DNA of 34,130 nt from Synechococcus sp. BS301-5m-G53 (lineage in GTDB: Bacteria; Cyanobacteriota; Cyanobacteriia; PCC-6307; Cyanobiaceae), in NCBI GenBank assembly GCA_016779825.1, contig JADHMX010000010.1:1-34130 (forward strand). Direction: 5' to 3'. Positions 18,998 through 28,228 of the stretch are shown in pieces. The position numbers and the translations under genes were made by a program. The notes under the pieces were generated by a model. It worked only from the letters and a program-made list of their open reading frames with translations, was not told the DNA's origin and ran no database searches. Within the stretch, counting starts at the first letter, position 1; every line of letters begins with the position of its first letter.

Positions 18998-19778
18998 GAC
19001 GGGGCAATCGTTGGCTGGATCCTATGCAGCTTTGCCAGAGGGCCTTAAGTTCTCAAACGTCGAATTCGATCACCCGTTGCAAGCGGCCCTGGCGACCCGA
19101 GAAAGCGCCCTGAGTGTCGGAATCGACAACTTCTGGGCCCCCCTGGCGATGTTCACCACCCAGGATCTGGCGCTGCAGCTTCAGTTTCGTGAGCGGCTGG
19201 TGCTGAATCCGGAGAACCTCCCCCATCAGGGGCCAGTTCTGCTGGCACCAACACACCGCGCCCGCTGGGATGCCCTGATGCTGCCCATGGCCGCCGGCCG
19301 TCGTGTCAGTGGCCGCGACTGCCGGTTCATGGTGACCACCACGGAAATGCGGGGGCTGCAGGGTTGGTTTCTGCAACGGCTGGGCTGCTTTCCGGTGGAC
19401 CAGGGACGCCCATCGATGACCACGCTGCGGCTGGCCATCGACCTCTTGGCTGACGGACAGCAGGTGGTGATGTTCCCCGAAGGCAGGATCCATCGAAAAG
19501 ACGAGAAGATTCAGTTGCGGCCCGGTCTTGTGCGTCTAGCCCAACTCGCCCAGAGCCGCGGCGTTTCCGTTCCTGTGGTTCCCGTCGGTTTGGGCTACAG
19601 CCAGGCCCCACCACGGCCCTTCAGCCGGGCGGCGCTCTGTTTCGGTTCGCCCCTCCAGGTGCCGCCCAAAGTTGAGCGTGAGGCGACGCGCCAGTTCAAC
19701 AGCCAACTTGCCGCGTCGATGCATGCAGCTGAACAAGCGGCCCGTGCAGCCGTTGGCCGACCGCTGGAGAGCTTCTAA
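18996..19778 (+). CDS. plsC: 1-acyl-sn-glycerol-3-phosphate acyltransferase-like (PlsC)
   Basis: HX4D-type motif [11 protein letters not shown] and FPEGRIHR motif. Start uncertain; ATG at 18996 is divergent to and overlaps the pdxJ start. Confidence 0.85.
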   Translation: MTGQSLAGSYAALPEGLKFSNVEFDHPLQAALATRESALSVGIDNFWAPLAMFTTQDLALQLQFRERLVLNPENLPHQGPVLLAPTHRARWDALMLPMAAGRRVSGRDCRFMVTTTEMRGLQGWFLQRLGCFPVDQGRPSMTTLRLAIDLLADGQQVVMFPEGRIHRKDEKIQLRPGLVRLAQLAQSRGVSVPVVPVGLGYSQAPPRPFSRAALCFGSPLQVPPKVEREATRQFNSQLAASMHAAEQAARAAVGRPLESF

Positions 19779-19806
19779 AGTCCGCCAAACTTTTCTTGCT
19801 GTTCTC

Positions 19807-20334
19807 ATGGGTTGTCGCGCACTGCTGACGACTGCTGCACTGGTGGCGACCCTGGGCGTTACCGCCGCTCCTGGCATCGCCCAGACGGCATCAGAAAACC
19901 GCGTTCTGGCTCAGGCCCAGGGCGGGTTCAACCCAGCGGCCGTCCGTTCCATGCTGGCCGAAGGTGATGCTGCCGCCAGCCGGGGAGACCTTGAAGAGGC
20001 CCGCGCCGATTACGACAAGGCCCGTAAAGCCTCCAAGCAACTCCTGGCCTTCTACCGGGACCTGAGTGGCGCCTTCCGCGGACTGGACGCTCGGATCCCC
20101 CGTGAGATGGACACCAAGGGCCGTGAAGCCCTGGAGCTTCTGGCCGAAACCAACCTCCGACTGGCTGCATTGTTCCGCCGCCAGAACCAACCCGAAGTGG
20201 CTGTTCCGGTGTTAGTCGAGGTGGTCAAGCTGATGACACCGGCCAAGCCCCAGGGGCAGAAGGCCTACCAGAGCCTGCTCGAACTGGGTTTCGTCGAAAC
20301 GGAATTCCGCGGCGCATCTGCAGCTGGCCAGTGA
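19807..20334 (+). CDS. secreted conserved-type hypothetical protein
   Basis: MGCRALLTTAALVATLGVTAAPGIAQTA signal peptide then helical region; ORF continues in frame to 20334. Confidence 0.75.
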   Translation: MGCRALLTTAALVATLGVTAAPGIAQTASENRVLAQAQGGFNPAAVRSMLAEGDAAASRGDLEEARADYDKARKASKQLLAFYRDLSGAFRGLDARIPREMDTKGREALELLAETNLRLAALFRRQNQPEVAVPVLVEVVKLMTPAKPQGQKAYQSLLELGFVETEFRGASAAGQ

Positions 20335-20382
20335 GCCGGTCTGTCAGCATCTGAGCCAGTTCCCCTTTGCGCAACCACCGCC

Positions 20383-20631
20383 ATGGTGCAGCCGGATGCT
20401 GTTGAAGCCGCGATCCAACAGGTCATTCCCGACGCCAACGTCACCGTGGAAGACCTGACTGGCGGCGGTGATCACCTTCAAGTGACGGTTGTCTCATCCG
20501 CTTTTGCTGGCCTTTCACGCATTCGTCAGCATCAGATGGTCTACGGCGCGCTGCAGCAGGAATTGGCCAGCGAAGCGATTCACGCCCTCGCCCTCAACAC
20601 TTCAACACCCTCGGACGCAGCGTCCGCCTAA
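20383..20631 (+). CDS. BolA family protein
   Basis: [73 protein letters not shown]; adjacent to monothiol glutaredoxin. Confidence 0.93.
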   Translation: MVQPDAVEAAIQQVIPDANVTVEDLTGGGDHLQVTVVSSAFAGLSRIRQHQMVYGALQQELASEAIHALALNTSTPSDAASA

Positions 20632-20651
20632 AGCTCAATTCAGGATCAACG

Positions 20652-20975
20652 ATGGACACTTCCACCAAAGCTCGCATCGAAACGCTGGTCTCTTCCAGCC
20701 CGATTTTCGTGTTCATGAAGGGCTCGAAGCTGATGCCCCAGTGCGGATTCTCAAACAATGTGGTGCAGATCCTGCATTCCCTCGGTGTGGCATTCGAGAC
20801 ATTTGACGTGCTTTCCGATCCGGAGATTCGTCAGGGAATCAAAGAGTTTTCCAGCTGGCCCACCATTCCCCAGGTGTACGTCAAAGGAGAATTCATTGGC
20901 GGTTCCGACATCTTGATCGAGATGTATAACTCCGGCGAACTGCGCGAAAAGCTGGAAATTGCACTCGCCAGCTAA
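20652..20975 (+). CDS. grxD: monothiol glutaredoxin, Grx4 family
   Basis: VFMKGSKLMPQCGFSNNVVQIL (CGFS active site), FSSWPTIPQVYVKGEFIGGSDILIEMY. Confidence 0.96.
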   Translation: MDTSTKARIETLVSSSPIFVFMKGSKLMPQCGFSNNVVQILHSLGVAFETFDVLSDPEIRQGIKEFSSWPTIPQVYVKGEFIGGSDILIEMYNSGELREKLEIALAS

Positions 20976-20976
20976 C

Positions 20977-21249
20977 TCAATAGCCCTGGGGATGACGCAT
21001 GTACAAGGTGCTCACATCCCCGTCAGGGCCAATAAAGCTGGAGGGATCCATGATCCAGCGATCGATCAATTGTTCGAGTCGGTGCTGAGAACGGGAATCA
21101 AGGGAGCCCGATTTTCTCAAGGCATGCAGGTAGCCATCTGAATAAAGCCGCAGCTCAGAAGGGGTGTGATATCGCGTTGTGAGCTCCTGGCAGGCATCGC
21201 ACAGGGACTGGAAATGACGGATGGCTTCAGGGTCGTCGAGTGATGTCAT
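20977..21249 (-). CDS. small hypothetical protein
   Basis: MTSLDDPEAIRHFQSLCDACQELTTRYHTPSELRLYSDGYLHALRKSGSLDSRSQHRLEQLIDRWIMDPSSFIGPDGDVSTLYMRHPQGY; coherent helical small protein, convergent with grxD. Confidence 0.75.
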   Translation of the reverse strand: MTSLDDPEAIRHFQSLCDACQELTTRYHTPSELRLYSDGYLHALRKSGSLDSRSQHRLEQLIDRWIMDPSSFIGPDGDVSTLYMRHPQGY

Positions 21250-21323
21250 GAGATACAACAGCAGCCCCTGCTACCAGCCTGCCAGGAATTTCGGCTTAGC
21301 GTAGGTCCGCCTGAGCCGATCCA

Positions 21324-22100
21324 GTGACCTCCACTCCCCACGACCTCACGGCTGAAGCATCTACAGCCAACTCCGATCCGGTTGTGATGCCAACCTCGAA
21401 CACCGGTCAGGAGCCTTCGCGGGTCTTGGTGGTCGAGCCGCATCCAACGTTGCGCACGGTGCTGGTTCAGCGCCTACGTCAGGACGGTCATCTCACGGCC
21501 GCAGTCGGAAGCGCTGCTGAGGCGCTGGATGTCTGCCAGGAGCAGTCGCCAGATTTGCTGGTGAGTGCTGAACTGCTGGAGCGCAGCTCTGCCCTGCGGT
21601 TGGCTGAACAGCTGCGTTGCCCTGTGATTGTGCTGACAGCACGTGCTGGTGCCGAGCCGGTGGTTGGCCTGCTGGATGACGGCGCCGACGATGTGTTGCG
21701 GAAACCCTTTGGCCTTGAGGAATTGGCGGCCCGTTGCCGAACCCTGCTGAAGCGGGGCCACAGCGGCCTGCAGGAACGGGTCACCGTTGGCCCCCTCGAA
21801 GTTCATCTTCTGCTGCGCCAGGTGACGCTGAGGGATCAGCCCGTGGAGCTCAGTCCCCGCGAATTTGCTCTGCTTTGTGCGCTGTTGATGCCACCCGGTC
21901 TGGTGCGCAGCCGTCAGGAACTGCTGCGGATGGCCTGGCCTCCCTTCAGCGGTGGCCCCCGCTCGGTGGACACTCAGGTGCTGACCCTGCGCCGCAAGTT
22001 GGAGCAGGCCGGTCTTGGCGAAGGCGGTGGAATCACCACCGTGCGCCAGCGGGGCTACCGCTTCAGCCTCGACAACCTTCCAGCCAGCTCAATCAGCTGA
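21324..22100 (+). CDS. OmpR/PhoB-family response regulator with degenerate receiver domain
   Basis: Receiver-like RVLVVEPHPTLRTVLVQRL...CPVIVLTARAGAEPVVGLLDDGADDVLRKPF plus C-terminal wHTH (LSPREFALLCALLMPPGLVRSRQELLRMAW...RSVDTQVLTLRRKLE...TVRQRGYRFS). Confidence 0.9.
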   Translation: MTSTPHDLTAEASTANSDPVVMPTSNTGQEPSRVLVVEPHPTLRTVLVQRLRQDGHLTAAVGSAAEALDVCQEQSPDLLVSAELLERSSALRLAEQLRCPVIVLTARAGAEPVVGLLDDGADDVLRKPFGLEELAARCRTLLKRGHSGLQERVTVGPLEVHLLLRQVTLRDQPVELSPREFALLCALLMPPGLVRSRQELLRMAWPPFSGGPRSVDTQVLTLRRKLEQAGLGEGGGITTVRQRGYRFSLDNLPASSIS

Positions 22101-22104
22101 ATCC

Positions 22105-22125
22105 ATTCCAGTCAGAGACTGGAAT
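22105..22125. repeat. perfect inverted repeat just downstream of the response-regulator stop
   Basis: attccagtc aga gactggaat: 9-bp perfect stem, 3-nt loop; followed by only TTT, so a weak terminator or binding site. Confidence 0.7.
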
Positions 22126-22188
22126 TTGGGGATCAAGGCCAATCAACGTTCGGCCCGACGCAATTCGTTTGGTTGAGCCCTTTTAGGC

Positions 22189-22347
22189 TCACTCATTGGT
22201 CTTTTGCAGACGAATCGCCTGCTTGAGTTGGGCCTCTTTGGTCGGGACCAGATGGTGCGACGTGACCCAACCCAATTCACAGAGATGATTCACGCAGACT
22301 TTGACCTGAACCGTTCCGCAGGGAAGGTTGGTGAGTTCGGTTGTCAT
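22189..22347 (-). CDS. possible small protein (52 aa)
   Basis: MTTELTNLPCGTVQVKVCVNHLCELGWVTSHHLVPTKEAQLKQAIRLQKTNE; protein-like. Start chosen inside longer track ORF 22189..22470. Confidence 0.4.
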   Translation of the reverse strand: MTTELTNLPCGTVQVKVCVNHLCELGWVTSHHLVPTKEAQLKQAIRLQKTNE

Positions 22348-22502
22348 CCCATCGGAGCAACTGAATTGATTCCAACGTCTGAGCGACAGATGGCAACGCC
22401 AGAGATCTGGACAAAATCGAGAGTTGTTCGCAGGACAGTCCTCATTGCCTGATCGCTGCAGGAGGGGCAAAATGGCGTTGTCGACACCCGGGAGCCCCCG
22501 CC

Positions 22503-22640
22503 GTGATCGGATTAACCAGGTTGTATTGCAACCAAGGAGAGAGATTTCTCCTCATCGATGTTGCATCTGAAGACGCTTCCCAAAGAGCCGAAGAGCTGCT
22601 CAGCGACGGCTGGGAGATCGAAGCAGCAATACCGGTCTGA
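22503..22640 (+). CDS. possible microprotein (45 aa)
   Basis: GTG start: VIGLTRLYCNQGERFLLIDVASEDASQRAEELLSDGWEIEAAIPV*; protein-like, below ORF-track cutoff. Confidence 0.45.
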   Translation: MIGLTRLYCNQGERFLLIDVASEDASQRAEELLSDGWEIEAAIPV

Positions 22641-22823
22641 TCGGACGGTTCCTCATCCAATCAAAAAGATATTGATGGCGCACTCTGTCTTGAGCTCCAA
22701 TTGGGAGAGCTTCAAGAGCAGGCATCCCTGGAATGAGGGAATTGGCTCAGGCAACAAATCACTCAACTGGGGGAGGTGATTCCCAGCAGGATCGGAGATG
22801 GTGTCTTCAGAGAGGAGAACACC

Positions 22824-22910
22824 ATGCTTCCAATGCTCACCATCGCAGTAGCCATTGGCATCTGGACTCCCGTCACCGTTGCCGCCTGCAAGTGGATTGC
22901 TGATGCCTGA
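22824..22910 (+). CDS. possible 28-aa hydrophobic microprotein
   Basis: agaggagaacaccATG SD-like site followed by MLPMLTIAVAIGIWTPVTVAACKWIADA*. Confidence 0.4.
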   Translation: MLPMLTIAVAIGIWTPVTVAACKWIADA

Positions 22911-23029
22911 CAGGTTGTGACGGGAAGCCTGATGCCTGCCGAGGGCGTCTCTAAGACAGGATGAAAGCCATACAAGACCCGCGAGGAAAAGCAGGGGGAG
23001 CTGATTGTCGTTATCCATCTCCCGTCAGA

Positions 23030-23068
23030 ACATTCACCCCGTCAGCAATGGCGGGAGTGTTTTTTATT
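23030..23068 (+). terminator. possible intrinsic terminator
   Basis: aacattcaccccgtcagcaatggcgggagtgttttttatt: imperfect stem then T6; located between convergent genes. Confidence 0.5.
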
Positions 23069-23080
23069 CAGGGGCCTTCA

Positions 23081-23635
23081 TTAACCTGGATAAGCCGCCG
23101 GCAAACTGATCCATCCCTGAGCCAGAGCCAGGGACGTGAGCAGTTCACCTGTGATCATCAGAACGGCCAGTCCAGCCAAAAGTTGATAGGTCCAGGGCGG
23201 CGTCAGACGCCCGATGCCCTTGGTCGACACCTTGGTGTTGGCCGCCAGAAGCTCCAGAAATCGATCGAAGCGCTCAATGCGTTGCGGCAAGAGCTGGTGA
23301 CGCAGATCCGCGGCCTTCACGTAATACACCGTTCCCCCCTGACTGGTGCCAACGGGAACCAAGGCCCGAATGTCCTGCCAACGCATGGTCCAGCCGCGCC
23401 GCAGCAACCAACGGATCCAGGCTGGGTAACGCACCTGAATTCCCTCGGCATCAGTTTCCACCCGTTCACTCAACAGACCGATCACCAACACCAGGCCCAG
23501 CAGCAGTCCAGCCACCATCAGCCAGCGCGACTCTGCAGGGGCGAGCAACGGCAAGGGCAACACCAAGGCCCCATAAAGGCTGAGCAGGGTGAAACGGATC
23601 AGGGGCGATAACCCGAAGCGTTCGATGCCGGTCAT
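23081..23635 (-). CDS. membrane protein, hypothetical (184 aa)
   Basis: Two N-terminal TM helices, soluble middle (WQDIRALVPVGTSQGGTVYYVKAADLRHQLLPQRIERFDRFLELL), C-terminal TM; overlaps upstream gene by 4 nt. Confidence 0.75.
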   Translation of the reverse strand: MTGIERFGLSPLIRFTLLSLYGALVLPLPLLAPAESRWLMVAGLLLGLVLVIGLLSERVETDAEGIQVRYPAWIRWLLRRGWTMRWQDIRALVPVGTSQGGTVYYVKAADLRHQLLPQRIERFDRFLELLAANTKVSTKGIGRLTPPWTYQLLAGLAVLMITGELLTSLALAQGWISLPAAYPG

Positions 23636-23916
23636 CGGTCGTCCGGAGAACCCGGCAAGGGTTCGATCAGTTGTGGGGGTTGATAGGTGCCATCAAACAC
23701 CTCCTGTTCACGGCCTTTCCAGAACTGGCCCAGACGCATCAGATCGGCATGGGCCTCCTGCACCTTCTCGAGATAGAGCTGAGGATCCATCGAGTCTTTG
23801 GCTTCCTTGAGCTTTTTGAGCCGCAGCATCTGCAGATTCCAAGGCTTGGTCAGCTCGCCCCTCTGCTCGAGGTAGCGGGCCAGATCTTCCGACGACGGCT
23901 GAAACTCAGGCGGCAT
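23632..23916 (-). CDS. hypothetical protein (94 aa)
   Basis: MPPEFQPSSEDLARYLEQRGELTKPWNLQMLRLKKLKEAKDSMDPQLYLEKVQEAHADLMRLGQFWKGREQEVFDG; translationally coupled to next gene. Confidence 0.75.
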   Translation of the reverse strand: MPPEFQPSSEDLARYLEQRGELTKPWNLQMLRLKKLKEAKDSMDPQLYLEKVQEAHADLMRLGQFWKGREQEVFDGTYQPPQLIEPLPGSPDDR

Positions 23917-23951
23917 CCCAACTCCTACGCCAGATCACGCTAGGCAGAAGT

Positions 23952-25508
23952 TCAGGCGGGCAGCGCCCAGGGGTTCAGGCCGAGGTCAGCCCCAACCCGA
24001 TGGGCACAGGCAAACCCACTGAAGGCCACAGCATTCAGGCCCTGACCGGGGAAACAGGAATCGCCCACGCAGTAGAGGTTTTTCAACCCGGTGCGGTTGA
24101 ACGGCATCGGCAGAAGCCCTGGGAGTTGCATCGCAGGGATGGGGCCGTAGCTGCCCTGAAAGCGCCCCAGGAAACGCCGGTGGCTGCGTGGCGTGCCGAT
24201 CTCCTTGTGGGTGATGGCATCGGCGAGGCCCGGCAAGATCGACTCCAGGCGCTGGATCAACCGTGCCGCATCCGCCTCCTTTTTCTCGCGGTACTGGCTG
24301 GGGGTCAGCCCTTGCCACGCCTCCATCGATGAGGGCGTGAAGGTGTGGACGATGTGATGCCCAGCCGGGGCCAGATCCGGATCCAGAAGAGAAGGCATCG
24401 ACACGAAGATCACCCCCTGCTCGTCCTCCATCCGGTTCCAGTCTTCGAGCAGGAGGTGATGGCAGTGGGTACCCGCCTGAATCAGATCGGCCCGAACACC
24501 CAGGTGCAGTGAGAGGAAAGAGGGTGAGGGCACATAACGCTTGCGCCAGAACTGTTCCTTGCCCGGCGTGTGGGCGGCATCCACCAGGGATTGGCTGGAG
24601 CGGTGCTGTTCGTCCCCCTCTCCCGAGAAGGTGTCCCAGCGGGTGGCATTGGAGATCACACGCTTGGCGCGGATGACCTCGCCATCGGCCAGCTTCACGC
24701 CCACGGCCTGATCGTTCTCGATCAACACCTCGGTGACCCTGGACTTGTAGCGGATGGCGCCGCCGTGGCGTTCCAATCCCTTCACCAGCTTTTCGGCAAT
24801 CACGCCGACGCCTCCCTTGGGGTAGTTGATCCCTCCCGCATGCCGATCGGAAAACACCATGCCGGCGTTGATCATCGGCGTGCGATCCGCCGGCATCACC
24901 GACCAGCAGAAGCACTCGATGTCGATGAACTTGAGCAGCTGCTCGTCCTTGATGTGCTGGCGGGCCACGGCCCCGACGTTGAAGGGCAGCCAGCGGGCCA
25001 GTCCCAGGCAGGCCAGAGGTGCTTTGAAGAACACCTTGGTGAGGTAGGCCGGATCCTCCAGCGAGAGAAGCGGCATGGCATCGAGGCAGTTGAACACCTG
25101 CCAGCAGGTGTCGTAGAAGCGGCGAATCCCCTCGGCCTCATGGGGAAACCGCGCCGTGAGGTCGGCGATGAACTGCTCATAGTCGCGATCCACCGCAATG
25201 CGCAGCCCACCGGGCATGTGGTATTCCAGCTGGGCGGGGTCGGGGATGGTGTCGCAGTGCTCCCCCACATCGGCCAAGGCCCGGGTGAGCAGGTTGGTGA
25301 ACCCCTTCTTGCCGAAGCCGAAGATCATCGAGGCCCCCACATCAAAGGTGTAGCCCTCGCGCTTGAAGGCACCGCCACTGCCGCCCGGGATCAGATATCG
25401 CTCCAAGACGAGGGTCTTGGCTCCTTTGGCCGCCAACTGACTGGCAGTGACCAAACCACCGATGCCGGAACCGATCACAACGGCATCCCACTGCTGGTTC
25501 TCGCTCAT
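23952..25508 (-). CDS. crtH: carotenoid (prolycopene) isomerase, CrtH/CRTISO
   Basis: DAVVIGSGIGGLVTASQLAAKGAKTLVLERYLIPGGSGGAFKREGYTFDVGASMIFGFGKKG; C-terminal YCVGDSCFPGQGLNAVAFSGFACAHRVGADLGL. Confidence 0.93.
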   Translation of the reverse strand: MSENQQWDAVVIGSGIGGLVTASQLAAKGAKTLVLERYLIPGGSGGAFKREGYTFDVGASMIFGFGKKGFTNLLTRALADVGEHCDTIPDPAQLEYHMPGGLRIAVDRDYEQFIADLTARFPHEAEGIRRFYDTCWQVFNCLDAMPLLSLEDPAYLTKVFFKAPLACLGLARWLPFNVGAVARQHIKDEQLLKFIDIECFCWSVMPADRTPMINAGMVFSDRHAGGINYPKGGVGVIAEKLVKGLERHGGAIRYKSRVTEVLIENDQAVGVKLADGEVIRAKRVISNATRWDTFSGEGDEQHRSSQSLVDAAHTPGKEQFWRKRYVPSPSFLSLHLGVRADLIQAGTHCHHLLLEDWNRMEDEQGVIFVSMPSLLDPDLAPAGHHIVHTFTPSSMEAWQGLTPSQYREKKEADAARLIQRLESILPGLADAITHKEIGTPRSHRRFLGRFQGSYGPIPAMQLPGLLPMPFNRTGLKNLYCVGDSCFPGQGLNAVAFSGFACAHRVGADLGLNPWALPA

Positions 25509-25532
25509 GGCATCGCTTCTTTGGGGATGACG

Positions 25533-26498
25533 CTAAGGGGCCGTCTGCGGCCTTGGCTCCTGGCGGTGAATCGGCGGCATCACCGTGAGGATCACCTCAG
25601 AACGCACTGGACGTCGGAGTTCGGCACTGCAGCGGGCATCGATGTGATGGCGCAGCCCATCAATCACCCGACTTTCCATGGGCTGCAGCGGATTGATGTA
25701 AACCACGACAAATGCCGTGCGGCCCAGCTGCTGCACCGTGAAGTCCATCATCTGCAGCTGAAGCCCCACCAGCTCCTGCATCAACACCAGCCGTGTGCGC
25801 TGCAGCACATCCGGGTCGGCAGCACATCCGGCGGCCTGGGCCATGGCATCCCGCAGGGCCGCCAGCGGTTCGCGCAGCAAGGCCAGGCTCACCGCCAGCA
25901 CCAGCAGGGCATCGGTGATCGGCGCCAGGGCAGACAACGGCGTTGACAAGAGCAGAGGCGACGCCAGTAGGGCCAGACCGGTGGCCAGAGTGATCACAGC
26001 ATCGATCCGGGCATTGCGCGCCTCTGTGAGCAACAGCAACGACACCCGCCCCGTGCGGCGCCAATCGCGGCGGTGCCGCCAGGCCAACAGTCCGCACAGC
26101 GCAGTCATCAGAGCGGTGTAGAGCGCCACCGGCTCCAGATGCAGCGGCGCGATGCTGCTCCCCCGCCACCAGTCGATCAAGGTGGAACAGGCGCTGCCGA
26201 CGCCAAAGCCGATCACCCCGAGCAGCACCAGGGAGCGAAACAGCACATACAAAGCTTCCTGGCCTTCGTAGCCGTAGGGCCAGGCTCGATCCGGCGGCCG
26301 CACCACATTGCAGCTGATGCGACTGGCAATCAAAGACGACCCCACCAACACGGCGGAATAAAGGCCATCCAAGAGAAGGGCCGAGGATCCGGTGAGCACA
26401 TGGGCGGAAAAACCAGCCAATGCCATCACTGCGTTGGCTCCGACCCCGAAGCGCAGGGAACGCTGTTCGATCCGGCGCGCCTCCGCAGGGGTTGTCAT
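25533..26498 (-). CDS. cation diffusion facilitator (CDF)-like membrane protein
   Basis: Six-TM-like N-terminal region plus cytoplasmic CDF C-terminal-like domain ([39 protein letters not shown]). Confidence 0.75.
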   Translation of the reverse strand: MTTPAEARRIEQRSLRFGVGANAVMALAGFSAHVLTGSSALLLDGLYSAVLVGSSLIASRISCNVVRPPDRAWPYGYEGQEALYVLFRSLVLLGVIGFGVGSACSTLIDWWRGSSIAPLHLEPVALYTALMTALCGLLAWRHRRDWRRTGRVSLLLLTEARNARIDAVITLATGLALLASPLLLSTPLSALAPITDALLVLAVSLALLREPLAALRDAMAQAAGCAADPDVLQRTRLVLMQELVGLQLQMMDFTVQQLGRTAFVVVYINPLQPMESRVIDGLRHHIDARCSAELRRPVRSEVILTVMPPIHRQEPRPQTAP

Positions 26499-27865
26499 GC
26501 CGTCACGGTCTGGGGTTGAAGCGCCCGGACCGGCTCAAGATCCTGCAGGGCGCGATCGCGATAGGCGCCATAGCGCGCGCGCTTGTCGCGAATGCGTTCC
26601 GGCAGATCCGGCAACAAACCGAAATTGGGGGGCATCGGCTGGAACTTGGCCGAGGGCGCCTCGCTGACGAAATGGGTGAGGGCTCCACTCATGCAGGTGG
26701 CCGGCAGATCAATGGGCTCCAAGCCCCGGGCCAAGCGGGCCGCATTGGTGCCAGCCAACCAGCCACCGGCCACGGCGGCGGCATAGCCCTCAGTGCCCGT
26801 GATCTGGCCTGCGGCCAGGAGGTTCGGACGCTGCCGGAACTGCAGCGTGGGCTGCAACAGCTGCGGCGATTCGAGAAAGGTGTTGCGGTGCATCACCCCG
26901 AAGCGCACGAATTCCGCCTGGCCCAGCCCGGGAATCATCTGCAGAACGCGCTTCTGCTCACCCCATTTGAGGTTCGTCTGGAAGCCCACCAGATTCCAGA
27001 GGCGACCGTCCTTGTCTTCCTGCCGCAGCTGCACCACGGCGTAGGCACGCTTGGCCCGGCGCACATCGCGATCGTTCACATCGCCCCAACGGGGATCCCA
27101 GAGCCCGATTGGCTTCAGGGGGCCGTAGCGCATGGTGTCTTCACCCCGACGCGCCAACTCCTCAATCGGCAGGCAGCCTTCAAAGAAGGTGGCGTCGTTC
27201 TTGTCGAAGTCTTTGAGTTCCGCCTGTTCTGCCTCAAGCAGGGCCTGGCGAAACGCCAGATACTGCTCCTTGTCCATCGGACAATTGATGTAGTCCGCAT
27301 CGCCCTTGTCGTAACGGCTGGCGCGGAAGGCCACCGAAAGATCGATGCTCTCGCCATGCACGATCGGGCTGGCCGCATCGAAGAAATGGCAGTCGGCACG
27401 ACCGGTGAACTGGCGAAGATCCTCTGCCAACGGTTCACTCGTGAGCGGCCCGGTCGCCAGAACGGTGATCGCATCCTCCGGCGGCAGAGCTTGCTGCTCG
27501 CCTCGCTCAATCGTGACCAAGGGATGCTGGTCGAGGGCTTCGGTGAGGGCCGCGCTGTAGCGACCGCGATCCACCGCCAAGGCTCCGCCCGCCGGCACAG
27601 CGTGGATATCGGCCGTGCCGATCACCAAAGAGCCAAGCCGGCGCAGCTCTTCCTGCAGCAAACCCGCTGCACGGTCGCTGCTCAGAGCACCGAAGCTGTT
27701 GCTGCACACCAACTCAGCGAAATCACTGCTGTGGTGCGCGGGGGAGCGGCGAATTGGACGCATCTCCACCAGCGTGACCGCAACCCCTGCACGGGCGATC
27801 TGCCAAGCCGCCTCAGTACCGGCCAGACCGGCACCAAGAACGGTGACATGGGGAGATTGAGACAA
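26495..27865 (-). CDS. trmFO: methylenetetrahydrofolate-tRNA-(uracil-5-)-methyltransferase TrmFO
   Basis: [31 protein letters not shown]...[17 protein letters not shown]...[14 protein letters not shown]...[23 protein letters not shown]. Confidence 0.97.
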   Translation of the reverse strand: MSQSPHVTVLGAGLAGTEAAWQIARAGVAVTLVEMRPIRRSPAHHSSDFAELVCSNSFGALSSDRAAGLLQEELRRLGSLVIGTADIHAVPAGGALAVDRGRYSAALTEALDQHPLVTIERGEQQALPPEDAITVLATGPLTSEPLAEDLRQFTGRADCHFFDAASPIVHGESIDLSVAFRASRYDKGDADYINCPMDKEQYLAFRQALLEAEQAELKDFDKNDATFFEGCLPIEELARRGEDTMRYGPLKPIGLWDPRWGDVNDRDVRRAKRAYAVVQLRQEDKDGRLWNLVGFQTNLKWGEQKRVLQMIPGLGQAEFVRFGVMHRNTFLESPQLLQPTLQFRQRPNLLAAGQITGTEGYAAAVAGGWLAGTNAARLARGLEPIDLPATCMSGALTHFVSEAPSAKFQPMPPNFGLLPDLPERIRDKRARYGAYRDRALQDLEPVRALQPQTVTA

Positions 27866-27912
27866 CCAGCTGCATCAAGCAGCCTTCACCCTACGAAGCT
27901 CGGTTGCCTGGA

Positions 27913-28125
27913 TCAGGCGCGGCTGCGCTTGAGCATCAGCTGCAGCTGACCCACGGCCGCACGGCCGATGTTGAAAGCAGCCCAGCTGACAGCAGCAAGG
28001 ATCGGGGCGACCACAAGGAACAGGCGAGCATCGATACCCAGCACTTGGCCCGTGGTGATCACACTGAAGGCCGAGTAACCGACGATCACAAGGATGAGGA
28101 CCAGACCGATGGCAACTCGGACCAT
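27913..28125 (-). CDS. psbY: PsbY-like photosystem II protein with N-terminal extension
   Basis: C-terminal half IDARLFLVVAPILAAVSWAAFNIGRAAVGQLQLMLKRSRA matches the PsbY pattern from memory; preceded in frame by MVRVAIGLVLILVIVGYSAFSVITTGQVLG. Confidence 0.75.
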   Translation of the reverse strand: MVRVAIGLVLILVIVGYSAFSVITTGQVLGIDARLFLVVAPILAAVSWAAFNIGRAAVGQLQLMLKRSRA

Positions 28126-28228
28126 TCTTGAAAACGGAAATCTGTGTCGCCGATCTTACGGACTTCTCCGTTGATCCCACGACCTTCTCTGAAAGCTGAT
28201 CGAATTCGCAGCAATCAGGCGGTTGCGT

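Noticed and set aside
24570-25946. 458-aa + strand ORF spanning crtH and the CDF gene
   Set aside because: Crosses a real gene boundary and is compositionally non-protein-like; shadow ORF.
26420-27949. 509-aa + strand ORF antisense to trmFO
   Set aside because: Shadow ORF; trmFO unambiguous on the minus strand.
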